From contig SUUI01000001.1 of NCBI GenBank assembly GCA_015062605.1, positions 186,001-250,000 of the forward strand: a stretch of DNA of 64,000 nt, written 5' to 3'. Source of the DNA: Eggerthellaceae bacterium (GTDB taxonomy: Bacteria; Actinomycetota; Coriobacteriia; Coriobacteriales; Eggerthellaceae). This document shows positions 34,219 through 43,617 of the stretch, piece after piece. The notes under the pieces were generated by a model. The model had not been told where the DNA came from. It worked only from the letters and a program-made list of their open reading frames with translations, and ran no database searches. The first letter of the stretch is position 1. Each line of letters begins with the position of its first letter. Both the position numbers and the translations under genes were made by a program.

Positions 34219-35985
34219 ATGGCCGACATCCGCCTCATAGCGTTCACCCAGAAAGGACTCGAGCTCTCCGAACGAATCGCCAACGGCCTTGCATCCGCTG
34301 GAGATGTCACTTCGTGCACGAAAGGCTTTGGCGAAGATAAGGTCAATCACCGCGACTGGACCGCAAAAGCATTCTCCGAGGCGGATGCGCTCGTGTTCGT
34401 TTCGGCAACGGGCATCGCCGTCAGAAGCATCGCTTCTCATGTTGTGGCAAAAGATCAAGATCCGGCCGTCATCGTGATAGACGAAGGTGCCAACTATTGC
34501 ATCCCGCTTTTGAGCGGACATATAGGCGGCGCGAACGCCCTCGCGAAACGTATTTGCGCTATCACGGGAGCTGCCTTCGCCGTCACGACAGCATCGGACG
34601 TAAACGGTGTATTCTCGGTCGACACCTGGGCAACCGAGCAAGGTCTCAAGGTGCTCAACACACCCGACATCAAAAAAGTGACCTCGCGCCTACTCGCAGG
34701 AAAGACGGTATCATTCGAAAGCGAGCTTCCCATCCTCGGCATGCCACCTCAAGGCGTTGAAGCCAAACGCAGCGATATGGACGCCGACATCCATATCGGC
34801 ATCCATCCAAGCACGACGGGGCTAAACCTCGTCCCCCGCATCGCCATCGTTGGCATCGGCTGTCGGAAAGGTACCGATCAAGCGCGCATCTCGGCCGCTT
34901 TCTCAACATTCCTGAACGAGAACGGTATCGCTCGGGAAGCAGTCTGCGCCATTGCAAGCATCGACTTGAAGAAGGACGAACCGGGTCTTGTAGCGTTCAC
35001 GCAAGAAGCAAACGTCCCGTTCAAGACTTTCAACGAAACCGAGCTCAATGCCCTTGAGGGTCCATTCAGCTCTTCAGAGTTCGTTCAAGGAATCACTGGC
35101 GTCGGCTGCGTCTGCGAACGCGCAAGCGTTGCAGCAGGAGGTACTCTCGCTATTCCGAAAACCGTTATCGATGGCATCACGTTCGCATTAGCAGTGAAAC
35201 CATGCACGTTGAATTGGGGTGATTCGCCTATGAGCGGAACCTTGCATATCGTTGGACTCGGGCCGGGCAATGAGCGCTTCATGACCCAAGCAGCGATTGA
35301 GACCTTGAAAAACGCCGATATCATCTGCGGGTACCACGTTTATACAGCTCTGGCAAGCGCCGTTGTACCTGATACGCCCGTGTTCACCACGCCGATGCGC
35401 AAAGAAATCGATCGCTGTCGCGAGGCATTGCGCCTAGCAAGCGAAGGCAAAGATGTCGCAATGGTCTGCAGCGGCGATGCAGGCGTCTACGGCATGGCAG
35501 GACTTATCATGGAACTCGCCCATGAGTTCGACCCCATCGAAATCGACGTGGTCTGCGGAGTCACGGCGGCGCTTTCGGGCGCAGCAGTCCTCGGCGCACC
35601 TTTGACGAACGATTTCTGCACCATATCGCTCTCCGACCAGCTTACTCCGTGGGAAGAAATCGAAAAACGCCTGCATGCAGCTGGCGACGCGGATTTCTGC
35701 ATCGCGCTTTATAATCCAATGAGCCATCATCGCCCGCTCCACTTGCAAAAGGCGTGCGATATCCTGCTTGAACACCGTGATCCGGAAACGGTTTGCGGCG
35801 TCGTTCGCCAAATCGGGCGCGATGATCAGTCTTTCTGGGTCGGAACGCTTGCCGAGTTGCGCGATTACGAATGCGATATGTTCTGCACCGCGTTCGTTGG
35901 CAATGCGAAAACGCGCATTATCGACGGCAAAATGGTCACGCCTCGCGGTTACGAGAAGAAATCCGAGATGAGGTCGATGGACTGA
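34219..35985 (+). CDS. cbiGH: CbiG-CbiH fusion: cobalt-precorrin-5A hydrolase and cobalt-precorrin-3B C17-methyltransferase
   Basis: A 588-residue two-enzyme protein. The N-terminal half (about residues 1-335) is CbiG, with IRLIAFTQKGLELSERIA, the VSATGIAVRSIASHVVAKDQDPAVIVIDE region, LLSGHIGGANALAKRI and the CbiG C-terminal domain GIGCRKGTDQ. It removes the two-carbon fragment from the ring. The C-terminal half (about 340-588) is CbiH/CobJ, starting LHIVGLGPGNERFMTQAAIETLKNADIICGYHVY, with VCSGDAGVYGMAG and VCGVTAALSGAAVLGAPL. It methylates C17 with ring contraction. The start is set by AAGGG before the ATG, four bases after cbiF. Confidence 0.94.
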   Translation: MADIRLIAFTQKGLELSERIANGLASAGDVTSCTKGFGEDKVNHRDWTAKAFSEADALVFVSATGIAVRSIASHVVAKDQDPAVIVIDEGANYCIPLLSGHIGGANALAKRICAITGAAFAVTTASDVNGVFSVDTWATEQGLKVLNTPDIKKVTSRLLAGKTVSFESELPILGMPPQGVEAKRSDMDADIHIGIHPSTTGLNLVPRIAIVGIGCRKGTDQARISAAFSTFLNENGIAREAVCAIASIDLKKDEPGLVAFTQEANVPFKTFNETELNALEGPFSSSEFVQGITGVGCVCERASVAAGGTLAIPKTVIDGITFALAVKPCTLNWGDSPMSGTLHIVGLGPGNERFMTQAAIETLKNADIICGYHVYTALASAVVPDTPVFTTPMRKEIDRCREALRLASEGKDVAMVCSGDAGVYGMAGLIMELAHEFDPIEIDVVCGVTAALSGAAVLGAPLTNDFCTISLSDQLTPWEEIEKRLHAAGDADFCIALYNPMSHHRPLHLQKACDILLEHRDPETVCGVVRQIGRDDQSFWVGTLAELRDYECDMFCTAFVGNAKTRIIDGKMVTPRGYEKKSEMRSMD

Positions 35986-36740
35986 TGCGGGTACTTCTGT
36001 TCAGTGGCACCACCGAGGGAAAAGAACTTGCGATTCGGCTGGCGAATGCAGGCGTATACACCTGCGTAAGCGTAGCAAGCGAAGTCGGAGAGCGCAGCAT
36101 GCCAACCGATATCAGCATGCTCGAGACCATCGTTGGACCATTGAGCTATGAAGAGAAGTTGAAGCTATTTGCAGACTTCGACGTGATCGTCGACGCAACC
36201 CATCCGTATGCAAAATCCATCAGCACGCATGTTAAGGAGGCCGCAGAGGCTTTGGGGAAACAGCTCGTCCGGGTAGTGCGCGAACCGTCTGATTTAGCGG
36301 GATGTTTGGTTGCACCCACACTCGAAGAGGCGATTGCGCTCATTGACGATGATGCCATCGTGCTGACAACCACAGGCAGCAAGCAAATCGGCGCTTACGC
36401 CGTACTGCCGCGGTTTACCGAGCGTGTGTACGCGCGCGTACTCGACGATGCGGCATCTGTCGATGCGTGCCACGCGGCAGGTCTTGGCGATGATCATATC
36501 ATCGCCAAGCGCGGCCCGTTTTCTTTGCAGGACAACATCGACGATATCGAACGCTGCGGCATCACGGCTCTTGTCACGAAAGACAGCGGTGCGGCAGGCG
36601 GCTTCCCCGAAAAGGTCGAAGCGTGTCGAGAGCGCAATGTCACATGCATCGTCATCGCACGGCCAGACGATTCGAATGACGGTTTTTACCCCGATGACGC
36701 ATTCGACGCGATAATGAATTCTAGGAGATTGCTATGGTGA
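35985..36740 (+). CDS. cbiJ: Cobalt-precorrin-6A reductase
   Basis: A 251-residue CbiJ/CobK. It has the N-terminal RVLLFSGTTEGKELAIRLANAG, the DATHPYA motif (VIVDATHPYAKSISTHVKEAAEALG), REPSD, and the later TTGSKQI and LVTKDSGAAGGFPEKVEA. It reduces the macrocycle with a nicotinamide cofactor. The ATG shares its first base with the last base of the preceding stop codon (TGATG), and the end overlaps cbiET by seven bases, so translation is coupled on both sides. Confidence 0.94.
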   Translation: MRVLLFSGTTEGKELAIRLANAGVYTCVSVASEVGERSMPTDISMLETIVGPLSYEEKLKLFADFDVIVDATHPYAKSISTHVKEAAEALGKQLVRVVREPSDLAGCLVAPTLEEAIALIDDDAIVLTTTGSKQIGAYAVLPRFTERVYARVLDDAASVDACHAAGLGDDHIIAKRGPFSLQDNIDDIERCGITALVTKDSGAAGGFPEKVEACRERNVTCIVIARPDDSNDGFYPDDAFDAIMNSRRLLW

Positions 36741-38014
36741 TTAAGATAGTCGGCATCGGCATGGGTGATACATCAACCATGACAGCGCAGGCGGCACAGG
36801 CTATTCTAGATGCCGATGTGCTCATTGGCGCTCAACGTATGCTCGAAAGCGCGCAAGCGGCGAGGTCGGCCGCTGGCAAAGATATCGCTACGGAGCTGAA
36901 GGCGATTTCACCTAACGCCATCGTCAGTGCCATCGAATCGATTGGCGATGTAGGATGCTTTGCAATCTTATGCTCAGGTGATACGGGCTTCTACAGCCTG
37001 GCAACCAGCGTCATCCGCACCATCAACGAGCGCCTGCCACGTGCTGACATCGAGCTCATCCCCGGCATCACTACCGTACAGTACTTCGCATCGAGGCTCG
37101 CCAAACCTTGGCAAAGCGTCGCACTTGCAAGCGCGCACGGCAAAACGTGCAACGTGTTGGATATGGTGCTTTCGCATGAGCAGGTATTCTTACTCACGGG
37201 CGGCGAATTGACGCCGCAGACGATCATTAACGAGCTTGCCGGATGCGGTCTGGGTTTCTGTGAAGTCGCTGTTGGCGAACGCCTCTCGTATGAAGACGAG
37301 CGCATTACCACGGGAACCGCCGCTGAATTGGTTGGACACGGATTCGATTCTTTGTCCGCCATTTGGATTTCCCGCGGACAGTTATGCGATGACGAGGTCG
37401 CTGCGTACGCGGGCTTCCCCGGCATTCCAGACGATGCGTTCATCCGTGGGACCGTGCCGATGACCAAGCGCGATATCCGTGCTTTGTGCACCTCCAAAAT
37501 GCGCGTAGCGAACGATGAGGTCGTGTGGGATATCGGCGCAGGAACGGGCTCGGTGAGCATCGAGGCTGCATGCATGCAGCCCTCCGCCCGCGTATATGCC
37601 ATCGAATGCAAAGAGGAAGGCTGCACGCTTATCGAACAGAACCGCGTGCGTTTTGGCGCGTACAACATCACTGTTGTGCGAGGTCGCGCACCTGAAGCGC
37701 TTAACGGTCTTCCCGCACCCGATGTCGCATTCATCGGCGGAAGCACAGGAGGTCTTGCACAGATCGTCGATACGGTGCTTGCCGCGAACCGAAAGGCACG
37801 CATCGTCATCTCGGCCATCACGCTTGAGACCGTCGCGCAAACCCAGGCTCTGCTCGCCAACCTTGCCGAGCACGGCATAATCGACGGCTATCAGGCAACC
37901 CAGATTTCAGTTGCCACATCTCGCGAGGCAGGTCGCTACCATCTCATGACTGCCGAGAACCCGATCTTCGTGTTCGAAGCGCATGGCATCGCTGCTCAAG
38001 AAACGGACAAGTGA
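36734..38014 (+). CDS. cbiET: CbiE-CbiT fusion: cobalt-precorrin-7 C5- and C15-methyltransferase/decarboxylase
   Basis: A 426-residue CobL-type fusion. The N-terminal part (about 1-210) is the CbiE methylase (IKIVGIGMGDTSTMTAQAAQAILDADVLIGAQRML, LCSGDTGFYSLATSVI). The C-terminal part (about 230-415) is CbiT, a Rossmann methyltransferase with VVWDIGAGTGSVSIEAA and VYAIECKEEGCTLIEQN. Together they methylate C5 and C15 and decarboxylate the acetate side chain. It overlaps cbiJ by seven bases and cbiA by four, in the middle of the operon. Confidence 0.95.
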   Translation: MVIKIVGIGMGDTSTMTAQAAQAILDADVLIGAQRMLESAQAARSAAGKDIATELKAISPNAIVSAIESIGDVGCFAILCSGDTGFYSLATSVIRTINERLPRADIELIPGITTVQYFASRLAKPWQSVALASAHGKTCNVLDMVLSHEQVFLLTGGELTPQTIINELAGCGLGFCEVAVGERLSYEDERITTGTAAELVGHGFDSLSAIWISRGQLCDDEVAAYAGFPGIPDDAFIRGTVPMTKRDIRALCTSKMRVANDEVVWDIGAGTGSVSIEAACMQPSARVYAIECKEEGCTLIEQNRVRFGAYNITVVRGRAPEALNGLPAPDVAFIGGSTGGLAQIVDTVLAANRKARIVISAITLETVAQTQALLANLAEHGIIDGYQATQISVATSREAGRYHLMTAENPIFVFEAHGIAAQETDK

Positions 38015-39399
38015 GCCCAATGAACCTGTGCACCACGCCCCGCATCCTCATCTCGGCCGTATCGAGCGGCTCGGGAAAGACGACCGTCACGAGCGGTCTT
38101 TTGCGGTGCCTTGCGCGTAAAGGCCTGAGGCTTGCCGCTTATAAATGCGGTCCCGATTACATCGACCCCATGTTCCACAAGCGCGTCCTCGACACGCCCT
38201 GCCGCAACCTCGACCTCTTTTTCTCGACGGAAGACGAGGTGCGCGCCCTCTTCGGCCAAAGCGCGCGCGGGGCCGATCTGGCCGTCCTCGAAGGCGTTAT
38301 GGGCTTCTATGACGGCTTGGACGGAACGACCACGCAGGCAAGCGCTTATCATCTGGCGAAAACGACGCAAACGCCTGTCCTCCTCATTGCGGACGGCCGC
38401 GGCACATCGCTCACACTGGCATCGGTCATCAAGGGCGTCCAGGAATTCCGCGAGCATTCCAATATCGCGGGCGTGATCGTCAACCGCTGCTCGAAAAGCG
38501 CCTTCTCGCTCATCGCGCGCATCGTCGAAAGCGAATGCGGCATCCCCGTTTTGGGGTACATCCCGGTCGAGCCCGAGGCCGCACTCGAAAGCCGGCATCT
38601 TGGTCTCGTCACCGCAGGCGAAGTCGCCGACCTGCAGGAACGCATCGACAAGATGGCCGACCTGCTCGAAACTTCGGTGGACATCGATGCTCTCATAGCC
38701 ATCGCGCGAAACGCCACACCGTTCGCGTTCGAGCCGTTGTCAGTCAAGCCTGTCGTTCAAAACGCGCCCGTCATCGCCGTGGCGCACGACAATGCCTTCT
38801 GCTTCTACTACGAGGAAAGCCTCGAGCGTTTGCGCCAACTCGGCGCCACCCTCGTCGATTTCTCGCCTCTGCGCGATGGCGCAATACCCGAAAACGCGGA
38901 TGCGCTCTACTTGGGCGGCGGCTATCCCGAGCTCTCCGTGAAGGAGCTTTCCGAAAACGAGTCGATGCGCGCATCGATCAAGCACGCATACGACACCGGC
39001 ATGCCGATATTCGCCGAATGCGGCGGTTTCCTCTATCTGAAAGAGCGCTTGACCGACATGAATGGCACCGAGTGGCCCATGGCCGGCATCCTACCTGGTG
39101 GCGCGCATTACACAGGCAAGCTGTCACGCTTCGGATATATCGAGCTCACGGCCAAGGAGGCAGGTTTCGCCGCACAACCGGGCGAGACATTCAGAGCCCA
39201 CGAGTTTCACTATTACGACAGCGATGAAAACGGCGCTGCATTCCTTGCGCAAAAGCCGCTCTCCAAACGCGCTTGGGATTGTTGTTATAGCGACGACCGC
39301 TTGTTCGCAGGCTTTCCGCATGTGTACCTGCCCGCCACGCCAACGCTGGCCGAGAACTTCGTCCGCGCGGCTTCCGCATACAAGGAGGCTCGTGCGTAA
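38011..39399 (+). CDS. cbiA: Cobyrinic acid a,c-diamide synthase
   Basis: A 462-residue glutamine-dependent amidase for the a and c side chains. The N-terminal P-loop domain has ISAVSSGSGKTTVTSGLLR and KCGPDYIDPMFH, the CbiA substrate signature. The C-terminal class I amidotransferase-like domain carries the nucleophile Cys in FAECGGFLYL and His in RAHEFHYY. The GTG at 38011 overlaps the cbiET stop codon; ATG at 38020 is an alternative that loses three residues. Neither has a strong ribosome site, so coupling is likely. Confidence 0.95.
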   Translation: MSPMNLCTTPRILISAVSSGSGKTTVTSGLLRCLARKGLRLAAYKCGPDYIDPMFHKRVLDTPCRNLDLFFSTEDEVRALFGQSARGADLAVLEGVMGFYDGLDGTTTQASAYHLAKTTQTPVLLIADGRGTSLTLASVIKGVQEFREHSNIAGVIVNRCSKSAFSLIARIVESECGIPVLGYIPVEPEAALESRHLGLVTAGEVADLQERIDKMADLLETSVDIDALIAIARNATPFAFEPLSVKPVVQNAPVIAVAHDNAFCFYYEESLERLRQLGATLVDFSPLRDGAIPENADALYLGGGYPELSVKELSENESMRASIKHAYDTGMPIFAECGGFLYLKERLTDMNGTEWPMAGILPGGAHYTGKLSRFGYIELTAKEAGFAAQPGETFRAHEFHYYDSDENGAAFLAQKPLSKRAWDCCYSDDRLFAGFPHVYLPATPTLAENFVRAASAYKEARA

Positions 39400-40383
39400 A
39401 TGAAGCTTGTAATCGCGTGCATCGTCGGAGTCGTGCTCGACTTCTTGCTCGGAGAGCGCTGGAGCTCCATCTGCCCCGCCGTGCTCTTCGGCAAGCTCAT
39501 CGCGAAGCTCGAGCCCGCCCTGCGCAAACGCTTCCCCGCCACAAAGCAGGGCGAACGCACCACGGGCATCCTTCTGGTGCTCATCGTGTGTGCGATTGCG
39601 TTCGTCGTTCCCTGGACCATCCTCATGCTCTGCGGTCTGATCTGGGAATGGCTGCCTGTCATCGTGTCGGCGTTCTGGCTGTACCAAATCGTCGCGACGA
39701 AAGGGCTCGCGGAAGCCGGCATGGTTGTTTACGACGCGCTCGCAACGGGCGGACTTGTGGAAGCGCGCAAGGCGGTCGGTATGATCGTCGGTCGCGACAC
39801 CGATCGCTTGGACGAGGCCGGCGTCATCCGCGGCACCGTCGAGACCATCGCCGAGAACACATCGGATGGCATCATCGCCCCCGTTTTCTGGTTCGTCATC
39901 GGCGGCGCTCCCCTTGCAATGCTCTACAAGGCCATAAACACGATGGATTCCATGATCGGTTATAAGAACGATCAATACCGGTACTTCGGGACATGCGCTG
40001 CGCTTCTAGACGATGTCGCCAACTGGATTCCCGCGCGGCTAAGCGCATTCGCTCTCATGTTCTCCGCCCTCTTCGTCAAAGAAGCCGACGCATCGCGCGC
40101 CTTTAGAATCTGGCGTCGCGACCGCCGTAAATCCCCATCGCCGAACTCCGCTCAAACCGAGAGCGTTGTAGCTGGCGCACTCGGCGTGAAACTGCTCGGG
40201 CCCATGTACTACTTCGGCATTCTGCATGAAAAGGAGTTCATCGGCGACGAGGTGCGCGGCATCGAAGCCGAAGATATCAGGCGAACCAACCACCTCATGT
40301 ACGGAGCGGTCATCGCCTCCACACTCGTGTTCTGCGCGATAAGGCTTGCATTGCTCTTCACTATCGGAGAGGGGGTGCTTTAG
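39400..40383 (+). CDS. cbiB: Adenosylcobinamide-phosphate synthase
   Basis: A 327-residue integral membrane CbiB, which joins the aminopropanol (phosphate) arm to adenosylcobyric acid. Several hydrophobic helices are separated by conserved loops: VVLDFLLGERWSSICPAVLFGKLI, VGRDTDRLDEAGVIRGTVETIAENTSDGIIAPVFW and KAINTMDSMIGYKNDQYRYFGTCAALLDDVANWIPARL. The ETIAENTSDG motif is diagnostic. It is directly abutted by cbiA upstream and cobD downstream with no spacing. Confidence 0.96.
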   Translation: MKLVIACIVGVVLDFLLGERWSSICPAVLFGKLIAKLEPALRKRFPATKQGERTTGILLVLIVCAIAFVVPWTILMLCGLIWEWLPVIVSAFWLYQIVATKGLAEAGMVVYDALATGGLVEARKAVGMIVGRDTDRLDEAGVIRGTVETIAENTSDGIIAPVFWFVIGGAPLAMLYKAINTMDSMIGYKNDQYRYFGTCAALLDDVANWIPARLSAFALMFSALFVKEADASRAFRIWRRDRRKSPSPNSAQTESVVAGALGVKLLGPMYYFGILHEKEFIGDEVRGIEAEDIRRTNHLMYGAVIASTLVFCAIRLALLFTIGEGVL

Positions 40384-41442
40384 ATGCTTGACCATGGTGG
40401 AGACATTCAAGGTTTCGTCGATGAGTTCGGCTACGAACCTCTCGACTTCTCTGCAAACGTTTCGCCTCTAGGCCTTCCCGATGAAGTCGTGAAGGCAATC
40501 GAGGGATGTATCTCGGGCCTTGCCGCATATCCCGATCCGTTATGCCGCAAGCTGACCACCGCACTTGGTGCGCATCATGGCATCGACCCTACGCGCGTCC
40601 TATGCGGGAATGGTTGCTCCGACCTCATTTATCGCATCGCTCGTGTTCTCGAACCGAAACGCGCCTTGCTCGCCGCTCCGACCTTCTCGGAATACGCAAC
40701 AGCATTGTCGCAAGTCAATTGCGATATCAAACATCATTTTCTGGCATCTGATATCGGCTATGCACTCGATGAATCCTTCATCGATGCCATCACCGATGAC
40801 ATCGATGTGGTATTCATCTGTCAGCCCAACAATCCATGCGGGCTCGTCACGCCACGCGACATCGTCGAGCGCGTATTGGCTCGCTGCAATGAAATAGATG
40901 CCTGGCTCATTGTCGATGAGTGCTTCATCGAATTCATCGACAACCCTGCTGCCACGACTATGGAAACACGTATTGCCGATGGCGAGAAACTCATCATCTT
41001 AAAAGCGTTCACGAAACTCTATGGTATGGCGGGCCTTCGTCTGGGATATCTATTGTGCACCGACACAACGCTTGTCGACCGGCTGCGCAGTGCCGAACAG
41101 CCCTGGGCGGTTTCGACCGTTGCGCAGGCTGCAGGCATTGCGGCTCTTTCCAGCACGGGTTACGTGGAGAATCTCCGGGAACTCGTACAGGCCGAGCGCG
41201 CGCTCATGAAGGAAAGACTCGCCCAACTCGGCATCCGTGCACAAGGTGAAGCGAATTACCTGTTCTTCGAGCTTGATGATGGGGGAAAGCTCGTCTGCCG
41301 CTTAAGGCAACGCGGCATCCTCATCCGCGATTGCTCGAATTTCCCCGGACTGAAGGCAGGTAGCTATCGCATCGCGATTCTCTCACATGAGAAGAACGAA
41401 GAACTCATCGCAGCTCTAAAAGAAGCTTTGCAGGAGAAGTGA
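40384..41442 (+). CDS. cobD: Threonine-phosphate decarboxylase, aminotransferase fold
   Basis: A 352-residue PLP enzyme of the histidinol-phosphate aminotransferase family. The CobD group starts HGGDIQGFVDEFGYEPLDFSANVSPLGLP, as here, and makes aminopropanol phosphate for the cobinamide arm. The PLP lysine is K211 (KAFTKLYGMAGLRLGY), with supporting CNGCSDLIYRI-like and FICQPNNPCG motifs. Being between cbiB and cbiP fits the same step of the pathway and argues against a histidine-synthesis role. Confidence 0.92.
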   Translation: MLDHGGDIQGFVDEFGYEPLDFSANVSPLGLPDEVVKAIEGCISGLAAYPDPLCRKLTTALGAHHGIDPTRVLCGNGCSDLIYRIARVLEPKRALLAAPTFSEYATALSQVNCDIKHHFLASDIGYALDESFIDAITDDIDVVFICQPNNPCGLVTPRDIVERVLARCNEIDAWLIVDECFIEFIDNPAATTMETRIADGEKLIILKAFTKLYGMAGLRLGYLLCTDTTLVDRLRSAEQPWAVSTVAQAAGIAALSSTGYVENLRELVQAERALMKERLAQLGIRAQGEANYLFFELDDGGKLVCRLRQRGILIRDCSNFPGLKAGSYRIAILSHEKNEELIAALKEALQEK

Positions 41443-41443
41443 T

Positions 41444-42964
41444 ATGACGAAAGCGATCATGATACAAGGAACCACGTCCGATGCTGGCAAGAGCTATACG
41501 GTTGCCGCATTGTGCCGCATCCTTAAGCGCAGAGGCTTTTCACCTGCGCCTTTCAAGAGCCAGAATATGGCCTTGAATAGCTTCATCACCCATGACGGCA
41601 TGGAGATGGGCCGCGCACAAGTTATGCAGGCGGAAGCAGCGGGCATCGAACCCGATGTGGCCATGAATCCTATTCTGCTCAAGCCGACTGGCGATACGGG
41701 TAGCCAGATCATCGTCAATGGACAGGTGCTCGACAATATGTCGGCTGTGGATTACTTCGCGTTCAAGCACACCCTGAAACCTCAGATTCGTGCAGCATTC
41801 GAGAAGCTCGCAGAAACCCATGACATCATAGTCATCGAAGGAGCGGGTTCCCCTGCGGAAATCAACCTGAAGAGCGACGATATCGTGAACATGGGCGTTG
41901 CGAAGATGTTCAACGCACCCGTGCTCATCGTGGGCGATATCGATCGTGGCGGCGTATTCGCAAGCCTGTTCGGCACCATCGCCCTGCTTGAAGAAGACGA
42001 GCGCGCGCTCGTCAAAGGAACGATCATCAACAAGTTCCGCGGCGATGAGTCGCTGCTTACGCCTGGTCTCGATAAGCTGGAAGAACTGTGCGGCGTACCA
42101 TGCCTCGGCGTCGTACCCTACTTACGTCTCGACATCGATGACGAGGACTCTCTTTCCAGCCGCATCGTGCAGTATGAGGCAACGCCTGGAAAAGTCGACG
42201 TGGCTGTCATCAGGCTGCCGCACGTCAGCAACTTCACCGACCTCAACCCTCTCGAACGGTATCGTCAGGTGTCGGTGCGCTATGTTGACAGGCTCAGTCG
42301 TCTCGGTCAGCCCGATCTCATCGTCATTCCCGGTGCGAAGAACACGCTGTATGACCTTGCGTGGCTCAAAGAGCAAGGCCTCGCCGATGCGATTTGCGCA
42401 TGCGCATCAGCCGGCACCATCGTGCTTGGCATCTGCGGCGGCTATCAGATTCTTGGCAAAACCATCGATGACCCCGATTGCATGGAAGCTGGCGGTATGG
42501 CAGAAGGCCTCGGGCTTCTGCCGATCACGACCGTCTTCACAACCGAGAAAACCCAGACACGCGTCCACGCACATACGCACGATTTTCCCGAACCGCTCGC
42601 CTCTCTTTCGGGCACCACGCTCACTGGTTATGAAATCCACATGGGCTCAACGACGCTTGCCTCAGGCGCGCAGGCGTTCGCGACCATCGTCGATGCGGCG
42701 ACCGGCGAGGAAAAACCCGATGGATGCGTGAGCGGCAACATCATGGGCACCTACTGCCACGGACTGTTCGAGGACGGCAGCTTCGTGCAGGCGCTTATCT
42801 CTCTTCTTTGTAAAAAAACGGGCATAGCCGATGAAGGCTCGCCGAAATTGAGTTTTGCGGACTACAAGGAATCGCAATACGATGCGTTGGCCGATGCGGT
42901 CGAAGCTGCTTTGGACATAGATAAGCTCATGCGGATCATCGAGGAGGGCATATGGAGCGAATAG
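41444..42964 (+). CDS. cbiP: Cobyric acid synthase
   Basis: A 506-residue amidase that amidates the b, d, e and g side chains. The N-terminal domain has MIQGTTSDAGKSYTVAALCRIL, FKSQNMALNSFITHDGMEMGRAQ and VIEGAGSPAEINLKSDDIVNMG, all CbiP/CobQ signatures. The C-terminal amidotransferase domain carries Cys in VLGICGGYQILG and His in YCHGLFEDG. One base separates it from cobD, and its end overlaps cbiC if the upstream cbiC start is used. Confidence 0.96.
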   Translation: MTKAIMIQGTTSDAGKSYTVAALCRILKRRGFSPAPFKSQNMALNSFITHDGMEMGRAQVMQAEAAGIEPDVAMNPILLKPTGDTGSQIIVNGQVLDNMSAVDYFAFKHTLKPQIRAAFEKLAETHDIIVIEGAGSPAEINLKSDDIVNMGVAKMFNAPVLIVGDIDRGGVFASLFGTIALLEEDERALVKGTIINKFRGDESLLTPGLDKLEELCGVPCLGVVPYLRLDIDDEDSLSSRIVQYEATPGKVDVAVIRLPHVSNFTDLNPLERYRQVSVRYVDRLSRLGQPDLIVIPGAKNTLYDLAWLKEQGLADAICACASAGTIVLGICGGYQILGKTIDDPDCMEAGGMAEGLGLLPITTVFTTEKTQTRVHAHTHDFPEPLASLSGTTLTGYEIHMGSTTLASGAQAFATIVDAATGEEKPDGCVSGNIMGTYCHGLFEDGSFVQALISLLCKKTGIADEGSPKLSFADYKESQYDALADAVEAALDIDKLMRIIEEGIWSE

Positions 42965-43611
42965 GAATGCTGAAAATCGAAAACGTGCTGCCGAACGATA
43001 TCGAACGGCGGAGCATGCAGATCATCGATGAGGAATTAAACGCTCTGGGCATCGCACTCGATCCCAAGCAGGCTCCGGTCATCAAACGGTGCATCCATAC
43101 ATCCGCCGATTTTGACTACGCGCGCAACCTCGCATTTTCACCGCACGCCCTCGAAGCAGCGAACGAAGCCCTCAAAGCGGGCTGCACCATCGTCACCGAT
43201 ACGAAAATGGCCTATAGCGGCATCAGCAAACCGACACTTGCAAAGCTTCGCTGCCAAGCTGCATGCTTCATCGCCGATGAGGACGTTGCCCAGCGCGCGA
43301 AGGAATCGGGTTGCACACGTTCGACGATCTGCATGGATAAGGCCGCAGAAATCGAGGGAGATGTGATTATCGCCATCGGCAATGCTCCGACCGCGCTCAT
43401 CCGTGTTGCAGAGCTGATAGACGAAGGTGCGCTCAAACCCAAGCTGGTCATCGGTGCTCCCGTCGGCTTCGTGAACGTTGAGGTCAGCAAGGAGATCATC
43501 ATGGAGCGCGACATCGACTACATCGTCGCATGCGGACGCAAAGGCGGCAGCAACATCGCAGCTTGCATCGTTAACGCCCTGCTTTATATCGCGACGGGAA
43601 GGAGCCTATAA
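42952..43611 (+). CDS. cbiC: Cobalt-precorrin-8 methylmutase
   Basis: A 219-residue CbiC, which moves a methyl group from C11 to C12 to form cobyrinic acid. The catalytic His is H49 in KRCIHTSADFDYARNL. Later motifs TDTKMAYSGI, IAIGNAPTALIRVAEL and GAPVGFVNVEVSKE are typical. Two starts are possible: ATG at 42952, overlapping cbiP and preceded by GAGGAGGG, and ATG at 42967 with GGAG nine bases upstream. It ends seven bases before the ABC permease gene. Confidence 0.95.
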   Translation: MERIGMLKIENVLPNDIERRSMQIIDEELNALGIALDPKQAPVIKRCIHTSADFDYARNLAFSPHALEAANEALKAGCTIVTDTKMAYSGISKPTLAKLRCQAACFIADEDVAQRAKESGCTRSTICMDKAAEIEGDVIIAIGNAPTALIRVAELIDEGALKPKLVIGAPVGFVNVEVSKEIIMERDIDYIVACGRKGGSNIAACIVNALLYIATGRSL

Positions 43612-43617
43612 GCACGT

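Noticed and set aside
36734-37880. Possibility that CbiE and CbiT are separate genes with a frameshift
   Set aside because: One continuous frame covers both domains with a normal linker near residues 210-230, as in CobL fusions elsewhere.
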